From: Herbaspirillum sp. SJZ107
GTDB lineage: Bacteria > Pseudomonadota > Gammaproteobacteria > Burkholderiales > Burkholderiaceae_D
Assembly: GCF_006715485.1 (NCBI RefSeq)
Contig: NZ_VFNH01000001.1
Location: 1,984,001 to 2,048,000 of the forward strand
Direction of reading: 5' to 3'
DNA: 64,000 bases
Of the stretch, positions 1 through 8,647 are shown piece by piece. Both the position numbers and the translations under genes were made by a program. The notes beneath the pieces were generated by a model. That model was given only the letters and a program-made list of their open reading frames with translations, ran no database searches and was not told the origin of the DNA. Positions within the stretch are counted from its first letter, which is position 1. Each line of letters starts with the position of its first letter.

Positions 1-198
1 CTCGACAGCGACGCCAGCGGCGCCGGCCACCACCACCGTGCCGGCGCACTGCTGTTCAAGCCGGTCACGCTGAAGGGGCTACGGCGCGTGCTCGATTTCG
101 GCGTGGATGGCCTGGGCCAGCACCCGGTATGGATGGCGCCGGACCAGGAACGGCGCGGTCCGCCGCAGCGCCGGGTGCGCCCGCGCCAGGCGGCCTGA
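1..198 (+). CDS. C-terminal fragment of a receiver-domain protein (partial)
   Basis: The first 198 bases are open in frame 1 and end at TGA (196-198), giving the last 65 residues of a protein that starts outside the window. The stretch ALLFKPVTLKGLRRVLD looks like the end of a response-regulator receiver domain, where a conserved Lys-Pro pair sits on beta5 just before the last helix. A basic, proline-rich tail follows. It is probably a response regulator or hybrid histidine kinase, but no phospho-acceptor or output domain is visible, so the call rests on one motif. Confidence 0.45.
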   Translation, partial: LDSDASGAGHHHRAGALLFKPVTLKGLRRVLDFGVDGLGQHPVWMAPDQERRGPPQRRVRPRQAA

Positions 199-229
199 TG
201 CCGCCCATGCGCCGTGCTAGCATGCGCGC

Positions 230-1546
230 ATGGATTCTTCCCGCACCACATTCGATAGCACCTTCGACGCGATTGTCGTCGGCACCGGCCCCGGCGGCGC
301 CAGCACCGGCCGCGAACTGGCGCGCAGCGGCGCCCGCGTGCTGTTCCTCGAACAGGGCGACGCGGCGCCCATCGCCGGCACCCTCACCCAGATGGCGGCG
401 CGCGCCGCGGTGCCCGGCAAGGGTGCCTTCCTGCACCGCGACCTGTCGCTGCTGGTACGCGCATTGACCACCGGCGGCACCTCCACCATCAACTTCGCCA
501 CCGCCGCGCCGCCGCCGGCCGCCCTGTTCGCGGCGCACGGCATCGACCTGGCACCCGCCCTGGATGCCTGGCACGCCGAACTGCCGCTCGGCCCATTGCC
601 CGATACGCTGGTCGGCCCGATGGCGGCGCGCATCATGGATGCCGCGCGCAGCCTGGGCCAAGACTGGCACAAGCTCGACAAGATGATCCGTCCCGCCGCC
701 TGCCGCAGCGGCTGCTGGCGCTGCGTCTACGGCTGCCCGTTCGGCGCCAAGTGGAGCGCGCGCGAGCTGGTCGACGACGCCGTCAAGGCCGGCGCCGTGC
801 TGCAGGCGCGCGCGCGCGTCACGCGCCTGCTGGTGCGCGAGGGCCGCGCTGCCGGCGTCGATGCCGTGGTCGACGGTAGGCCGCGCAGCTTTCCGGCGCC
901 GCTGGTGGTGCTGGCGGCCGGCGGCATCGGCAGCCCGCGCCTGCTGGCGGCCTCCGGCCTGATGGACGGGCCGGCGGCCTTCTTCAGCGATCCGGTGGTG
1001 GCGGTGATGGGCAGCGTCGACGGCATCGAGGACGGCGGCAAGGAAGTGCCGATGGCGGCCGGCATGCACCACGGTGCAGACGGCATCGCCTATGCCGACC
1101 TGACCTTGCCGGGCCCGATGTACCAGGCTTTCGCGGCCCAGGCCGGGCGCTTCGACCGCCTGTTCGCGCATGCGCACACGCTCAGCATCATGGTCAAGAT
1201 CCGCGATGAAGTCGGCGGGCGCATCGGCCCGCGCTGGGTCGACAAGACCCTGCAGCCGCCAGACCGCCGCAAGTTCGACCAGGGTATCGGGCTGGCGCGC
1301 GCCGTGCTCGAGCGTGCCGGTGCGCGCCACATCTTCGCCAGCCACCACTTCGCCGCGCATCCGGGTGGCAGCGTGGCGATCGGCGAACGGGTCGGCAGCG
1401 ACCTGCAGACGGCGGTGCCCGGATTGTATGTCTGCGACGCCTCGGTGATTCCCGGGCCCTGGGGGCTGCCGCCGACGCTGACCCTGCTGTGCCTCGGCCG
1501 CCGCCTGGGCTGGCAACTAGCGGGAATTGATCAGAAGCAATATTGA
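230..1546 (+). CDS. GMC-type FAD-dependent oxidoreductase
   Basis: This 438-residue protein starts with an FAD-binding Rossmann motif (VGTGPGGAS, residues about 17-25) followed by an acidic strand end (LFLEQGD). It ends with the typical GMC C-terminal block (HPGGS, then GLYVCDASVIPGPWG), which carries the active-site histidine region. A cysteine cluster, CRSGCWRCVYGC, followed by PFGAK lies near residues 149-165; related alcohol-oxidase-like GMC proteins have a similar CxxCGxCxxGC block. It probably oxidises an alcohol or sugar, but the substrate cannot be told. No signal peptide is evident, so it is likely cytoplasmic. It starts 31 bases after the preceding stop and may share its transcript. 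The family call is firm; the role is not. Confidence 0.8.
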   Translation: MDSSRTTFDSTFDAIVVGTGPGGASTGRELARSGARVLFLEQGDAAPIAGTLTQMAARAAVPGKGAFLHRDLSLLVRALTTGGTSTINFATAAPPPAALFAAHGIDLAPALDAWHAELPLGPLPDTLVGPMAARIMDAARSLGQDWHKLDKMIRPAACRSGCWRCVYGCPFGAKWSARELVDDAVKAGAVLQARARVTRLLVREGRAAGVDAVVDGRPRSFPAPLVVLAAGGIGSPRLLAASGLMDGPAAFFSDPVVAVMGSVDGIEDGGKEVPMAAGMHHGADGIAYADLTLPGPMYQAFAAQAGRFDRLFAHAHTLSIMVKIRDEVGGRIGPRWVDKTLQPPDRRKFDQGIGLARAVLERAGARHIFASHHFAAHPGGSVAIGERVGSDLQTAVPGLYVCDASVIPGPWGLPPTLTLLCLGRRLGWQLAGIDQKQY

Positions 1547-1675
1547 TTCCACGGTTACGCTTTGGAACAATCTCCAATCGTGCGCGGGCCAAGTCGTTGG
1601 TAATATTGCTTCACCAGCTTGATCTTTTGACAAAAGCGGAATAATCAAAAAGCGACATTTGATAAGGAGCGCAAC

Positions 1676-2143
1676 ATGAAACAGACCACCCTGCTGAACA
1701 AAGCCACCCTGTCGGGCCTGATGCTGGCCGTTGCCGTGCTGGCCACCGGCTGCCACAAGGCTGACAACACCAACACCAACACCGGCATGGGCCCTGCCCA
1801 GTCCGCAGGCAAGGCCGTCGACGACTCGGCCGCCAACGCTGCCGCCACCGCGCGTGAAGCCGGTGCCGACGCCAAGGCCGCTGCCCAGGACGCCGCCGCC
1901 AACACCGCCGCCGCGGCCGACCGCGCAGGCGACAAGATGGAAGCCGCAGCTGACCGCGCGGGCGACAAGGCCGCTGCCGCTGCCGACCGTGCTGGCGACA
2001 GCATGCGTGAAGCCGGCGCCGAAGTGAAGCAGGAATCCAAGGAAGCCGCCGCCAACGTGAAGGAAGGCGCAAGCAAGGCAACCGCCGCGACCGGCCGTGC
2101 CGTGGAGCGTGCCGGCGAGAAGATGCAGGACGCCGCCAAGTAA
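1676..2143 (+). CDS. Alanine-rich lipoprotein with 11-residue repeats (LEA-like)
   Basis: This 155-residue protein has a lipoprotein signal with lipobox LATGC (Cys26), so it is probably membrane-anchored in the periplasm. A short Asn/Thr linker follows. From about residue 48 to the end it is Ala/Asp/Lys/Glu-rich with a strict 11-residue period: ADRAGDKMEAA (81-91), ADRAGDKAAAA (92-102), ADRAGDSMREA (103-113), then weaker units to residue 155. Hendecad repeats of this kind occur in LEA group 3 and apolipoprotein-like amphipathic helices and suggest a stress or envelope role; that role is inference. The start is supported by AAGGAGCGCAAC just before the ATG. The upstream region is unusually AT-rich for this window and includes TTGACA at 1627-1632. 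Confidence 0.7.
   Translation: MKQTTLLNKATLSGLMLAVAVLATGCHKADNTNTNTGMGPAQSAGKAVDDSAANAAATAREAGADAKAAAQDAAANTAAAADRAGDKMEAAADRAGDKAAAAADRAGDSMREAGAEVKQESKEAAANVKEGASKATAATGRAVERAGEKMQDAAK
1916..2014 (+). repeat. Three 33-bp in-frame tandem repeats
   Basis: Three consecutive 33-base units encode ADRAGDKMEAA, ADRAGDKAAAA and ADRAGDSMREA inside the lipoprotein gene. The DNA units begin GCCGACCGCGCAGGC, GCTGACCGCGCGGGC and GCCGACCGTGCTGGC. They differ mainly at third codon positions, so they have been kept under protein-level selection after duplication. Confidence 0.75.
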
Positions 2144-2170
2144 TTTTGATATAGCAGCGTAGCTACACCG

Positions 2171-2207
2171 CGCCGCGCCCGCTCCTGCGGGGGCGGCGTT
2201 GTCGTTT
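2171..2207 (+). terminator. Probable intrinsic terminator after the lipoprotein gene
   Basis: CGCCGCGCCCGC (2171-2182), loop TCCT, and GCGGGGGCGGCG (2187-2198) pair at 11 of 12 positions. A T-rich stretch (TTGTCGTTT) follows. It lies 27 bases after the lipoprotein stop and abuts the stop of the convergent LysR gene. Confidence 0.5.
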
Positions 2208-3091
2208 CAGCGCCCGGCGCCGCGCAGCAGGTGCTGGGCCAGCAGGTTCGCGTGGGCGGTCAAGGCCGAGAAATCGCGCGCACACAGGTACAGCCGGCGT
2301 GCGCCCCACGCTTCCGCCAGCGGCAGGATGACCACCTCGCGCTGCAGCGTCTTTGCCACCACATCGGACAGGATCGACATGCCGATCCCGGCTTCCACAT
2401 ACATCGCCACGTTCTCGACGCTGCGCAGGCGGATCCGGTAATCCAGCTGCCGGCCCAGGCGCGAGGCGCGCTCCCCCAGGTAGGATTCGAGCGCCGTATC
2501 CGCCATCCCGACAATGGGTTCCCCGAGCACGTCGGCAAACGCGACGTCCGCCTGCCGCGCCAGCCGATGCGAGGCGCCGACCACCACCACCAGCTGGTCG
2601 CTGGCGATCAGGTGCATCTGCAAGGTGCCGAGGTCGGCGCTGTCCGCCACGACGCCGAGGTCGGCGCGGCGGTCGAGCAAGGCCTGCACGATATCCACGC
2701 TGCGCCGCTCTTCGAGGTCGATCGACAGGTCGGGATGGGCCGCCAGGAAAGCGCACAGCTGCGGCGGCAGGAAGATCGCATTGGCCGAGGTATTCGACAG
2801 CAGCCGGACCCGCCCTTTCAGACCGGTGGCATACGTGCGCAAATCGCCGCGCATCTGTTCGACCTGGCCGAGGATCGAACGCGCATGCCGCACCAGCGCA
2901 TCGCCGGCCGCCGTGGTGCGTACGCCGCGCCGGTTGCGCTCCAGCAGCGGCGCACCGAGCACGTCTTCCATGCCGGCGATGCGCTCGCTGGCCGAGGCCA
3001 GCGCCAGGTGCATCGCGCGCGCACCCTGGGTCAGGCTGCCGCTTTCCACCACGCTCAGGAACAGCCGCATATCGGTCAGGTCGAAACGCAT
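2207..3091 (-). CDS. LysR-family transcriptional regulator
   Basis: This is a 294-residue LysR regulator, the usual length. The N-terminal winged helix-turn-helix covers about residues 4-63 (LFLSVVESGSLTQGARAMHL, then ASERIAGMEDVLGAPLLERN, with the typical RRG and T..G elements after it). A periplasmic-binding-protein-like effector domain follows. The start at 3091 was chosen because GGAG lies about 8 bases upstream; the longer start at 3130 has no ribosome-binding site. It is convergent with the lipoprotein gene. No target can be assigned. LysR proteins often control a divergent neighbour, and here that would be the small gene at 3295. Confidence 0.85.
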   Translation of the reverse strand: MRFDLTDMRLFLSVVESGSLTQGARAMHLALASASERIAGMEDVLGAPLLERNRRGVRTTAAGDALVRHARSILGQVEQMRGDLRTYATGLKGRVRLLSNTSANAIFLPPQLCAFLAAHPDLSIDLEERRSVDIVQALLDRRADLGVVADSADLGTLQMHLIASDQLVVVVGASHRLARQADVAFADVLGEPIVGMADTALESYLGERASRLGRQLDYRIRLRSVENVAMYVEAGIGMSILSDVVAKTLQREVVILPLAEAWGARRLYLCARDFSALTAHANLLAQHLLRGAGR

Positions 3092-3294
3092 CGTCGCACT
3101 CCAGCATTCGGAAATCCCGAAGTCTAGCACCGGAATTGCCAGATTGCGGAGCCTTCACCCTGGGTCTACCATCACAACATGGACGCATTGGCTACGGGGA
3201 GCAACGCTGGCGAAGGACGCCGCGGCTGGCCGCGCCCGTCAAGAATCCTGCCAAGGTGCCTCCGGCCCCGGCGAACCCTAGATACGAGGACATC

Positions 3295-3441
3295 ATGCTG
3301 CACGCCTTGACCGCAACGATCGGAACGCTGGCTGTCATCGCCAGCATCAAAGCCAAGCTGGACTATGCGAGGCAGCTGCGCGGACGCGCGGCCACCGCTG
3401 CGCAGCAAGCCGCCCATCGGGCGAACCAGGTCGTGCGCTGA
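3295..3441 (+). CDS. Small hypothetical protein (48 aa)
   Basis: A short open frame encodes 48 residues: a hydrophobic N-terminus (HALTATIGTLAVIASIKA) followed by a basic, Arg/Gln/Ala-rich helix. GAGG lies about 6 bases before the ATG. The shape fits a small single-span membrane protein. It lies divergent to the LysR gene with about 200 bases between the starts. No family is recognised, and a chance frame is possible in GC-rich DNA. Confidence 0.35.
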   Translation: MLHALTATIGTLAVIASIKAKLDYARQLRGRAATAAQQAAHRANQVVR

Positions 3442-3552
3442 ACGCAACGCCTGCGGCGGTGAAACGCTTCCATTTCCGCGCCATTATTTTTCCGACAGGC
3501 GTACGATATCGCTTCCTTGACAACCGAAGCGATTGCCGCGCTGGAGTGAACG

Positions 3553-3864
3553 ATGAGACATGACAAACGACGCGCCGCCGCCTATCGTGTATATGTCCGC
3601 ACACTCGACGGCGGACCGGACGAAGGCATCCTGCGCTGGACCGATACCCGCACCCAGGACCCGAAGGTCGCCGACGAGGCGATCCAGGATCTGCTCACCA
3701 CCGATTGCTTCCAGGACAACCCCTTCGTCCTGATCGCACTTTATCGCGGCAGCGTCTACTTCACCCACGAATTCGATTCCTTCGAAGACAGCAACCTGCC
3801 CGGGCCGACCTTGCTGGCGCGCCTGGGACGCGTCGACTGGCTGCGCTACCCGTCAATACACTGA
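3553..3864 (+). CDS. Hypothetical protein (103 aa)
   Basis: The gene encodes 103 residues with normal GC-rich codon use and a GGAG ribosome-binding site 7-8 bases before the ATG. The protein is acidic, soluble, and has no signal peptide or membrane span. It reads as one small alpha/beta domain (YRVYVRTLDGG, VADEAIQDLL, FVLIALYRGSVYFTHEFDS). No family is recognised and the context gives no function. Confidence 0.55.
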   Translation: MRHDKRRAAAYRVYVRTLDGGPDEGILRWTDTRTQDPKVADEAIQDLLTTDCFQDNPFVLIALYRGSVYFTHEFDSFEDSNLPGPTLLARLGRVDWLRYPSIH

Positions 3865-3959
3865 GCGCATGACGGTCGCGCCATCGCTCAAGATGGTGAT
3901 TATCTGGGCGTGCGCCAGCACCGGAGATTGACTGGCCGAAAGGCGGCGCCGATACTCGA

Positions 3960-5852
3960 ATGGCAATCCTGCACCATTCGGTCTCCTCACTCATGGCTGT
4001 TCACACCAAGATCGCAAGCCTGCTGTCGGCCGGCATGTTGGCCTGCTGCGCCGGCCCCGGCGCCATCGCAGCACCGGGCAAGCAAGTCGAACGGCTCGAC
4101 CGCGGCGTCGTCGCGATCCACACCGGCGCCGGTAACTTCATCGGCTGGCGCGCCCTCGGCACCGATGCGCCGGGCGCCACCTTCGACCTCTACCGCGACG
4201 GGCGCAAGCTGAACGCCCAGCCGCTGGCGGTGACCAACTTCATGGACGGCGGCGCCAAAGCCACCGCCCGCTACACGGTGCGAACGGCGGGCGCGCCGGA
4301 CGCCGCCGCCGGCGCCACCTGGGAACAGCCGTACAAGACCATCCCGCTGCAAAAACCGCCAGGCGCCACCACGCCCGACGGCAAGGCCTATACCTACAAC
4401 GTCAACGACGGCTCGGTGGCCGACCTGGACGGCGACGGCAGCTACGAGCTGCTGGTCAAGTGGCAGCCGACCAACGCCCACGACAACTCGCACCCGGGCT
4501 ACACCGGCAACACCTACATCGACGCCTACAAGCTCGACGGCACCCGCCTGTGGCGCATCGACCTGGGCCGCAACATCCGCGCCGGCGCCCACTACACGAC
4601 CTACCTGGCCTACGACTTCGACGGCGACGGCAAGGCCGAGGTGATGATGAAGACGGCCGACGGCAGTGTCGACGGCGAGGGGAAAGCCATCGGCAACGCG
4701 CGGGCCGACTACCGCAACGCCAACGGCTACGTGCTCGACGGACCCGAATTCCTCACTGTGTTCGACGGCCGCAGCGGGGCCGCGCTGGCTTCCACGAACT
4801 ACCTGCCGGCGCGCGGCGACGTCAAGGCCTGGGGCGACGCCTACGGCAACCGCGTCGACCGCTTCCTCGGCACCGTCGCCTACCTCGACGGTGCGCGTCC
4901 GAGCGCCGTATTCTCGCGCGGCTACTACACGCGCGCCGTACTGGCGGCCTGGGACTGGCGCGACGGCAAGCTGAGCAGCCGCTGGGTTTTCGACAGCGAC
5001 GCCGGCGCCCGCGAGGGCAAGCCCGGTCCGGGCGCGGCCGCCAACCACCAGGGCGCGCACTGGATGTCGGTGGCCGACGTCGACGGCGACGGCAAGGACG
5101 ACCTGGTCTACGGCGCCGCCACCATCCGCAGCGACGGCACCCTCCTCTACAGCACCGGCCTGTGCCACGGCGACACCCTCCACGTCGGCAAGCTCGATCC
5201 GGCCCGCGCCGGCCTGCAGGTCTTCATGGTCCACGAGACCCCGTCCTGCTACCAGGGCCGCGGCGTCGAGATGCACGATGCCGCCACCGGCAAGATCCTG
5301 TGGAGCCTCGGCGGCGACGGGCACGACGTCGGCCGCGGCACCTGCATGGACATCGACCCGGCCTATCCGGGCGAAGAATGCTGGGCCAGCGCCGGTGGCC
5401 TGATGAACGCCTCAGGCAAGCAGGTCGCGGACACGCACCCGCGCAGCATCAACTTCGGCCTGTGGTGGGACGGCGACCTGCTGCGCGAGCCGCTCGACGG
5501 CGTCCACATCGACAAGTGGAACCCCGCCACCGGGCGCCTAGAGCGCCTGGTCGACGGCGCCGACTATGGCGCGGCATCCACCAACGGCACCAAGTCGACG
5601 CCGGTGCTGTCGGCCGACCTGTTCGGCGACTGGCGCGAAGAAGTCGTCTGGCGCAGCCGCAACGACGACGCGCTGCTGGTATTCAGTACCACCGTGCCGA
5701 CCCCGTACCGCCTCGTCACGCTGATGCACGACCCGCAATACCGGGCCCAGGTTGCGGGCCAGAACGCGGGCTATAATCAGCCGCCGCATCCGAGCTTCTA
5801 CCTGGGGGACGGCATGCAGCCGCCCGTACCGCAAGCGATTCACGTACCTTGA
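3960..5852 (+). CDS. Rhamnogalacturonan lyase, polysaccharide lyase family 11
   Basis: This 630-residue secreted protein fits PL11, which cleaves the Rha-GalA backbone of rhamnogalacturonan-I by beta-elimination. The N-terminal domain opens with VERLDRGVVAIHTGAGNFIG. An eight-bladed propeller rich in calcium loops follows: DLDGDGSYELLVKW (155-168), DFDGDGKAEVMMKTADG (219-235) and DVDGDGKDDLVYG (about 373). The ATG at 3960 has only a distant AAAGG. The in-frame ATG at 3993 gives a cleaner signal peptide (MAVHTKIASLLSAGML) and may be the true start. It is the first gene of a five-gene plus-strand operon of pectin enzymes. Family confidence is high; endo versus exo action is taken from the family. 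Confidence 0.9.
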   Translation: MAILHHSVSSLMAVHTKIASLLSAGMLACCAGPGAIAAPGKQVERLDRGVVAIHTGAGNFIGWRALGTDAPGATFDLYRDGRKLNAQPLAVTNFMDGGAKATARYTVRTAGAPDAAAGATWEQPYKTIPLQKPPGATTPDGKAYTYNVNDGSVADLDGDGSYELLVKWQPTNAHDNSHPGYTGNTYIDAYKLDGTRLWRIDLGRNIRAGAHYTTYLAYDFDGDGKAEVMMKTADGSVDGEGKAIGNARADYRNANGYVLDGPEFLTVFDGRSGAALASTNYLPARGDVKAWGDAYGNRVDRFLGTVAYLDGARPSAVFSRGYYTRAVLAAWDWRDGKLSSRWVFDSDAGAREGKPGPGAAANHQGAHWMSVADVDGDGKDDLVYGAATIRSDGTLLYSTGLCHGDTLHVGKLDPARAGLQVFMVHETPSCYQGRGVEMHDAATGKILWSLGGDGHDVGRGTCMDIDPAYPGEECWASAGGLMNASGKQVADTHPRSINFGLWWDGDLLREPLDGVHIDKWNPATGRLERLVDGADYGAASTNGTKSTPVLSADLFGDWREEVVWRSRNDDALLVFSTTVPTPYRLVTLMHDPQYRAQVAGQNAGYNQPPHPSFYLGDGMQPPVPQAIHVP

Positions 5853-5860
5853 CCTCACCT

Positions 5861-7105
5861 ATGACTCTTCGCATGAACGTTCGTACAACCGCTGCCTTCG
5901 CCCTGTTCGCCGTCACCGCCCTGCCGGCCTGCCTGGCCGGCGCCGCCGAGCGCCTGACAGTGACCGTCACCCACAGCCTCGACATCGCCCGTCCGTCGGA
6001 AACCATCGTCATCCCCTGGACCCAGGTCAACGCCGCGCTGCCGCATGCGCTGGTCCAGAAGCTGGTGATCAAGGATGCGAGCGGCCAGATGCTGCCCTAC
6101 CAGGTGACCAACGTCGCGCCGCAGGCCAAGGACCCGAAGAACGTCGGCGCCGCCTACGGCGAACTGCTGTTCCAGCACGACTTCAAGGCCGGCGAAAAGT
6201 CCGCGACCTTCACCGTCGAAAAGAGCGAGACCCTGACCGCCCCCTTTGCACCGAAGGCCTTCGCGCGCTACGTGCCGGAACGCCTCGACGACTTCGCGTG
6301 GGAGAACGACAAGCTGGCGCACCGCACCTACGGCCCCGCGCTGCAGGCGCCGGACACCGGCAACACCGGCAAGGAAGTCCTGAAGACCAGCGGCCTGGAT
6401 ATCTGGTTCAAGCGCGTGTCCTACCCGATCGTCGACCGCTGGTACAACAAGGGCCACGACCACTACCACCACGACGAAGGCGAAGGCATCGACATGTACA
6501 ACGTCGGCGCCTCGCGCGGCGCCGGCGGCACCGGCATCTGGGACGGCAAGACGCTCAGCACCAGCGCCAACTACGCATCGTGGAAGGTGGTCGCCAACGG
6601 CCCGGTGCGCGCCGTGTTCGAACTGAGCTACGACGCCTGGGACGCGAACGGCACCAGGGTCACCGAAGTGAAGCGCTTCACCACCGACGCCGGCCGCTAC
6701 TTCGACCGCATGGACAGCACCTTCACCTTCAGTGGCCCGCAGCAGCTGACGGTCGGCATCGGCCTGAACAAGACCCCGAGCGACAAGGGCGAGGAAGCCA
6801 GGATCGCCTATGCGGAAAACCCAGCCGACAAGTCGCTGGTGCAGTGGGTGGTGCAGAAATCCAAGGGCAATTTCGGCGTGGCGCTGATCGTCCCGAGCGC
6901 CGGCGCCCAGCCCTTCACGGGCGACGCCCGCAACGCGCTGGTACTGGCGCCCGCCACCTCGGGCCAGCCGCTGACCTACTACATCGGCGCCGCCTGGGAC
7001 CGCGCCGGCGAGATCAAGGACCAGCAACAGTTCCAGCGCCTGGTCGCCGACGAAGCGGCGCGGGTACGGGCGCCGGTGCAGATCAAGCTGTCGAGCGGCG
7101 GCTGA
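5861..7105 (+). CDS. DUF4861 family secreted protein
   Basis: The product (414 residues) has a signal peptide (TAAFALFAVTALPACLAGA) and the marks of DUF4861: DDFAWENDKLAHRTYGPAL (about 143-161), a conserved YHHDEGEGIDMYNVG block, GAGGTGIWDGK and WKVVANGPVRAVFELSYDAW. DUF4861 proteins occur in polysaccharide-use loci, and their beta-sandwich-like sequences suggest carbohydrate binding or catalysis, but I know of no settled activity. It lies 8 bases after the PL11 stop. The in-frame TTG at 5849 overlaps that stop (TTGA); ATG 5861 or 5873 is more likely. Its place between PL11 and PL9 genes points to pectin or RG-I. Confidence 0.75.
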   Translation: MTLRMNVRTTAAFALFAVTALPACLAGAAERLTVTVTHSLDIARPSETIVIPWTQVNAALPHALVQKLVIKDASGQMLPYQVTNVAPQAKDPKNVGAAYGELLFQHDFKAGEKSATFTVEKSETLTAPFAPKAFARYVPERLDDFAWENDKLAHRTYGPALQAPDTGNTGKEVLKTSGLDIWFKRVSYPIVDRWYNKGHDHYHHDEGEGIDMYNVGASRGAGGTGIWDGKTLSTSANYASWKVVANGPVRAVFELSYDAWDANGTRVTEVKRFTTDAGRYFDRMDSTFTFSGPQQLTVGIGLNKTPSDKGEEARIAYAENPADKSLVQWVVQKSKGNFGVALIVPSAGAQPFTGDARNALVLAPATSGQPLTYYIGAAWDRAGEIKDQQQFQRLVADEAARVRAPVQIKLSSGG

Positions 7106-7140
7106 CCGCCGGAGCCTGACAAAAGCCTGCGGCTTTCGAA

Positions 7141-7171
7141 CGTCGCCCCCGCGAAGGCGGGGGCCCAAGTT
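7141..7171. repeat. Dispersed palindromic repeat, single arm
   Basis: CGTC precedes a hairpin with stem GCCCCCGC/GCGGGGGC and loop GAAG, followed by CCCAAGTT. It is one arm of the element family also found at 22729, 24447, 28867 and 34864. It sits between the DUF4861 and PL9 genes and may end or attenuate the transcript there. Confidence 0.7.
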
Positions 7172-7228
7172 CGTCGCATACCATAAGCATCTGCCGGTGG
7201 CCCGCGACGACACCCACCAGGAACGATC

Positions 7229-8542
7229 GTGAATACTCTATCGAAGCGCACCGTGGTGTTCGCGCTCCCCCTCCTCACGGCCATTGCCACCAGCGCCAGC
7301 GCCGCCACCTTCTACATCGCCCCCACCGGCAACGACAGCGCCGCCGGCACCGAGTCAAGCCCCTGGCACTCCCTGGCCCGCGCCCAGCAGGCAGCCAAGC
7401 CCGGCGACACCGTCTACCTGCGCGGCGGCACCTACACCTTCACCGCCGCCACCAGCTCCTGCGCCACCCGCCGCGCCAGCGTCAGCGGCGTGGTCCTCGA
7501 CAAGAGCGGCCAGGCGGGCCAGCCGATCCGCTACTGGGCCTACCCCGGCGAGACCCCGGTCCTCGACTTCGCCGCGATGAAGGACGACTGCCGCGTCAAG
7601 GGCATCGAAGTGACCGGCGACTGGCTCCACCTGAAAGGCCTGGAAGTGACCGGCGCCCCGCAGCAGCCCGGCAACCGGCTGAACCACGAATCCTGGGGCA
7701 TCTGGATCAACGCCAGCCACGGCATCTACGAAGGGCTGAACCTGCACCACAACATGGGACCGGGCCTGTTCATCAAGGACGGCAGCGACAACCTGGTCCT
7801 GAACAGCGACTCGCACCACAACTACGACCCCTACACCTCGAACGGCGCCGGCCAGAGCGCCGACGGCTTCGGCGCCCACGTCAGCGCCGGCCATCCAGGC
7901 AACGTGTTCCGCGGCTGCCGCGCCTGGGCCAACACCGACGACGGGTTCGACCTGATCAATGCGTATTCGCCGGTGACCATCGAATACTCGTGGGCCTGGG
8001 ACCACGGCTACCTGCCCGGCACCCGTACCTCACTCCCGGCCGGCAACGGCAACGGCATCAAGGCCGGCGGCTACGGCGGCAAGTATGTACCGAACGGCGT
8101 CAGGCACGTGGTGCGCTTCTCGGTCGCCTTCGGCAACAAGGTGTCCGGCTTCTACGCCAACCACCATCCGCTGGCGCTCGACTTTACCAACAACACCGCC
8201 TTTGCCAACGGCAGCGACTTCAACATGCTCGGCATTGCGCCGGACGGCAGCCCCGTGTATCTCGGCACCTTGCGCAACAACCTGTCGCCGTCGCCGTCGA
8301 CGCTGAAAGTGGCCGGCGCCGATTCCGCGCACAACGCGTGGGACCTGGCCGTGCCGGTCAGCGATGCCGAATTCGAGAGCGTCTCGAAGCTGGGCTGGGA
8401 CGCGCCGCGCAAGCCCGACGGCAGCCTGCCGGACCTGCCCAACTTCCGTCCGCGCGCAGGCAGCGCGCTGGTCGACAAGGGCATCGACGTCGGCCTGCCG
8501 TTCAAGGGCAAGGCGCCGGACCTGGGGGCCTTCGAACGCTGA
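7229..8542 (+). CDS. Pectate lyase-like right-handed beta-helix protein, PL9 family
   Basis: The protein (437 residues) starts at GTG 7229, supported by AGGA five to six bases upstream, and has a signal peptide ending near ASAATFYIA. The pattern FYIAPTGNDSAAGT, SPWHSL, KPGDTVYLRGGTY is the usual N-terminal cap of secreted parallel beta-helix enzymes. The middle holds repeated coils and a PL9-like block: DGFDLINAYSPV, GNGIKAGGYG (candidate catalytic lysine) and VAFGNKVSGFYANHHP. PL9 enzymes act on polygalacturonate or rhamnogalacturonan. It is the third gene of the pectin operon. Family assignment is good; the exact substrate is inferred. Confidence 0.82.
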   Translation: MNTLSKRTVVFALPLLTAIATSASAATFYIAPTGNDSAAGTESSPWHSLARAQQAAKPGDTVYLRGGTYTFTAATSSCATRRASVSGVVLDKSGQAGQPIRYWAYPGETPVLDFAAMKDDCRVKGIEVTGDWLHLKGLEVTGAPQQPGNRLNHESWGIWINASHGIYEGLNLHHNMGPGLFIKDGSDNLVLNSDSHHNYDPYTSNGAGQSADGFGAHVSAGHPGNVFRGCRAWANTDDGFDLINAYSPVTIEYSWAWDHGYLPGTRTSLPAGNGNGIKAGGYGGKYVPNGVRHVVRFSVAFGNKVSGFYANHHPLALDFTNNTAFANGSDFNMLGIAPDGSPVYLGTLRNNLSPSPSTLKVAGADSAHNAWDLAVPVSDAEFESVSKLGWDAPRKPDGSLPDLPNFRPRAGSALVDKGIDVGLPFKGKAPDLGAFER

Positions 8543-8647
8543 GGGCTGCCTCGCGATCACGCTGCTGATTCTTTCCGGGGCAATCGCCCACGAGGGCACG
8601 GGGTGCATAGAATAGGCCCAGCTTCCATCACCGTGTCCACTGCCCCT

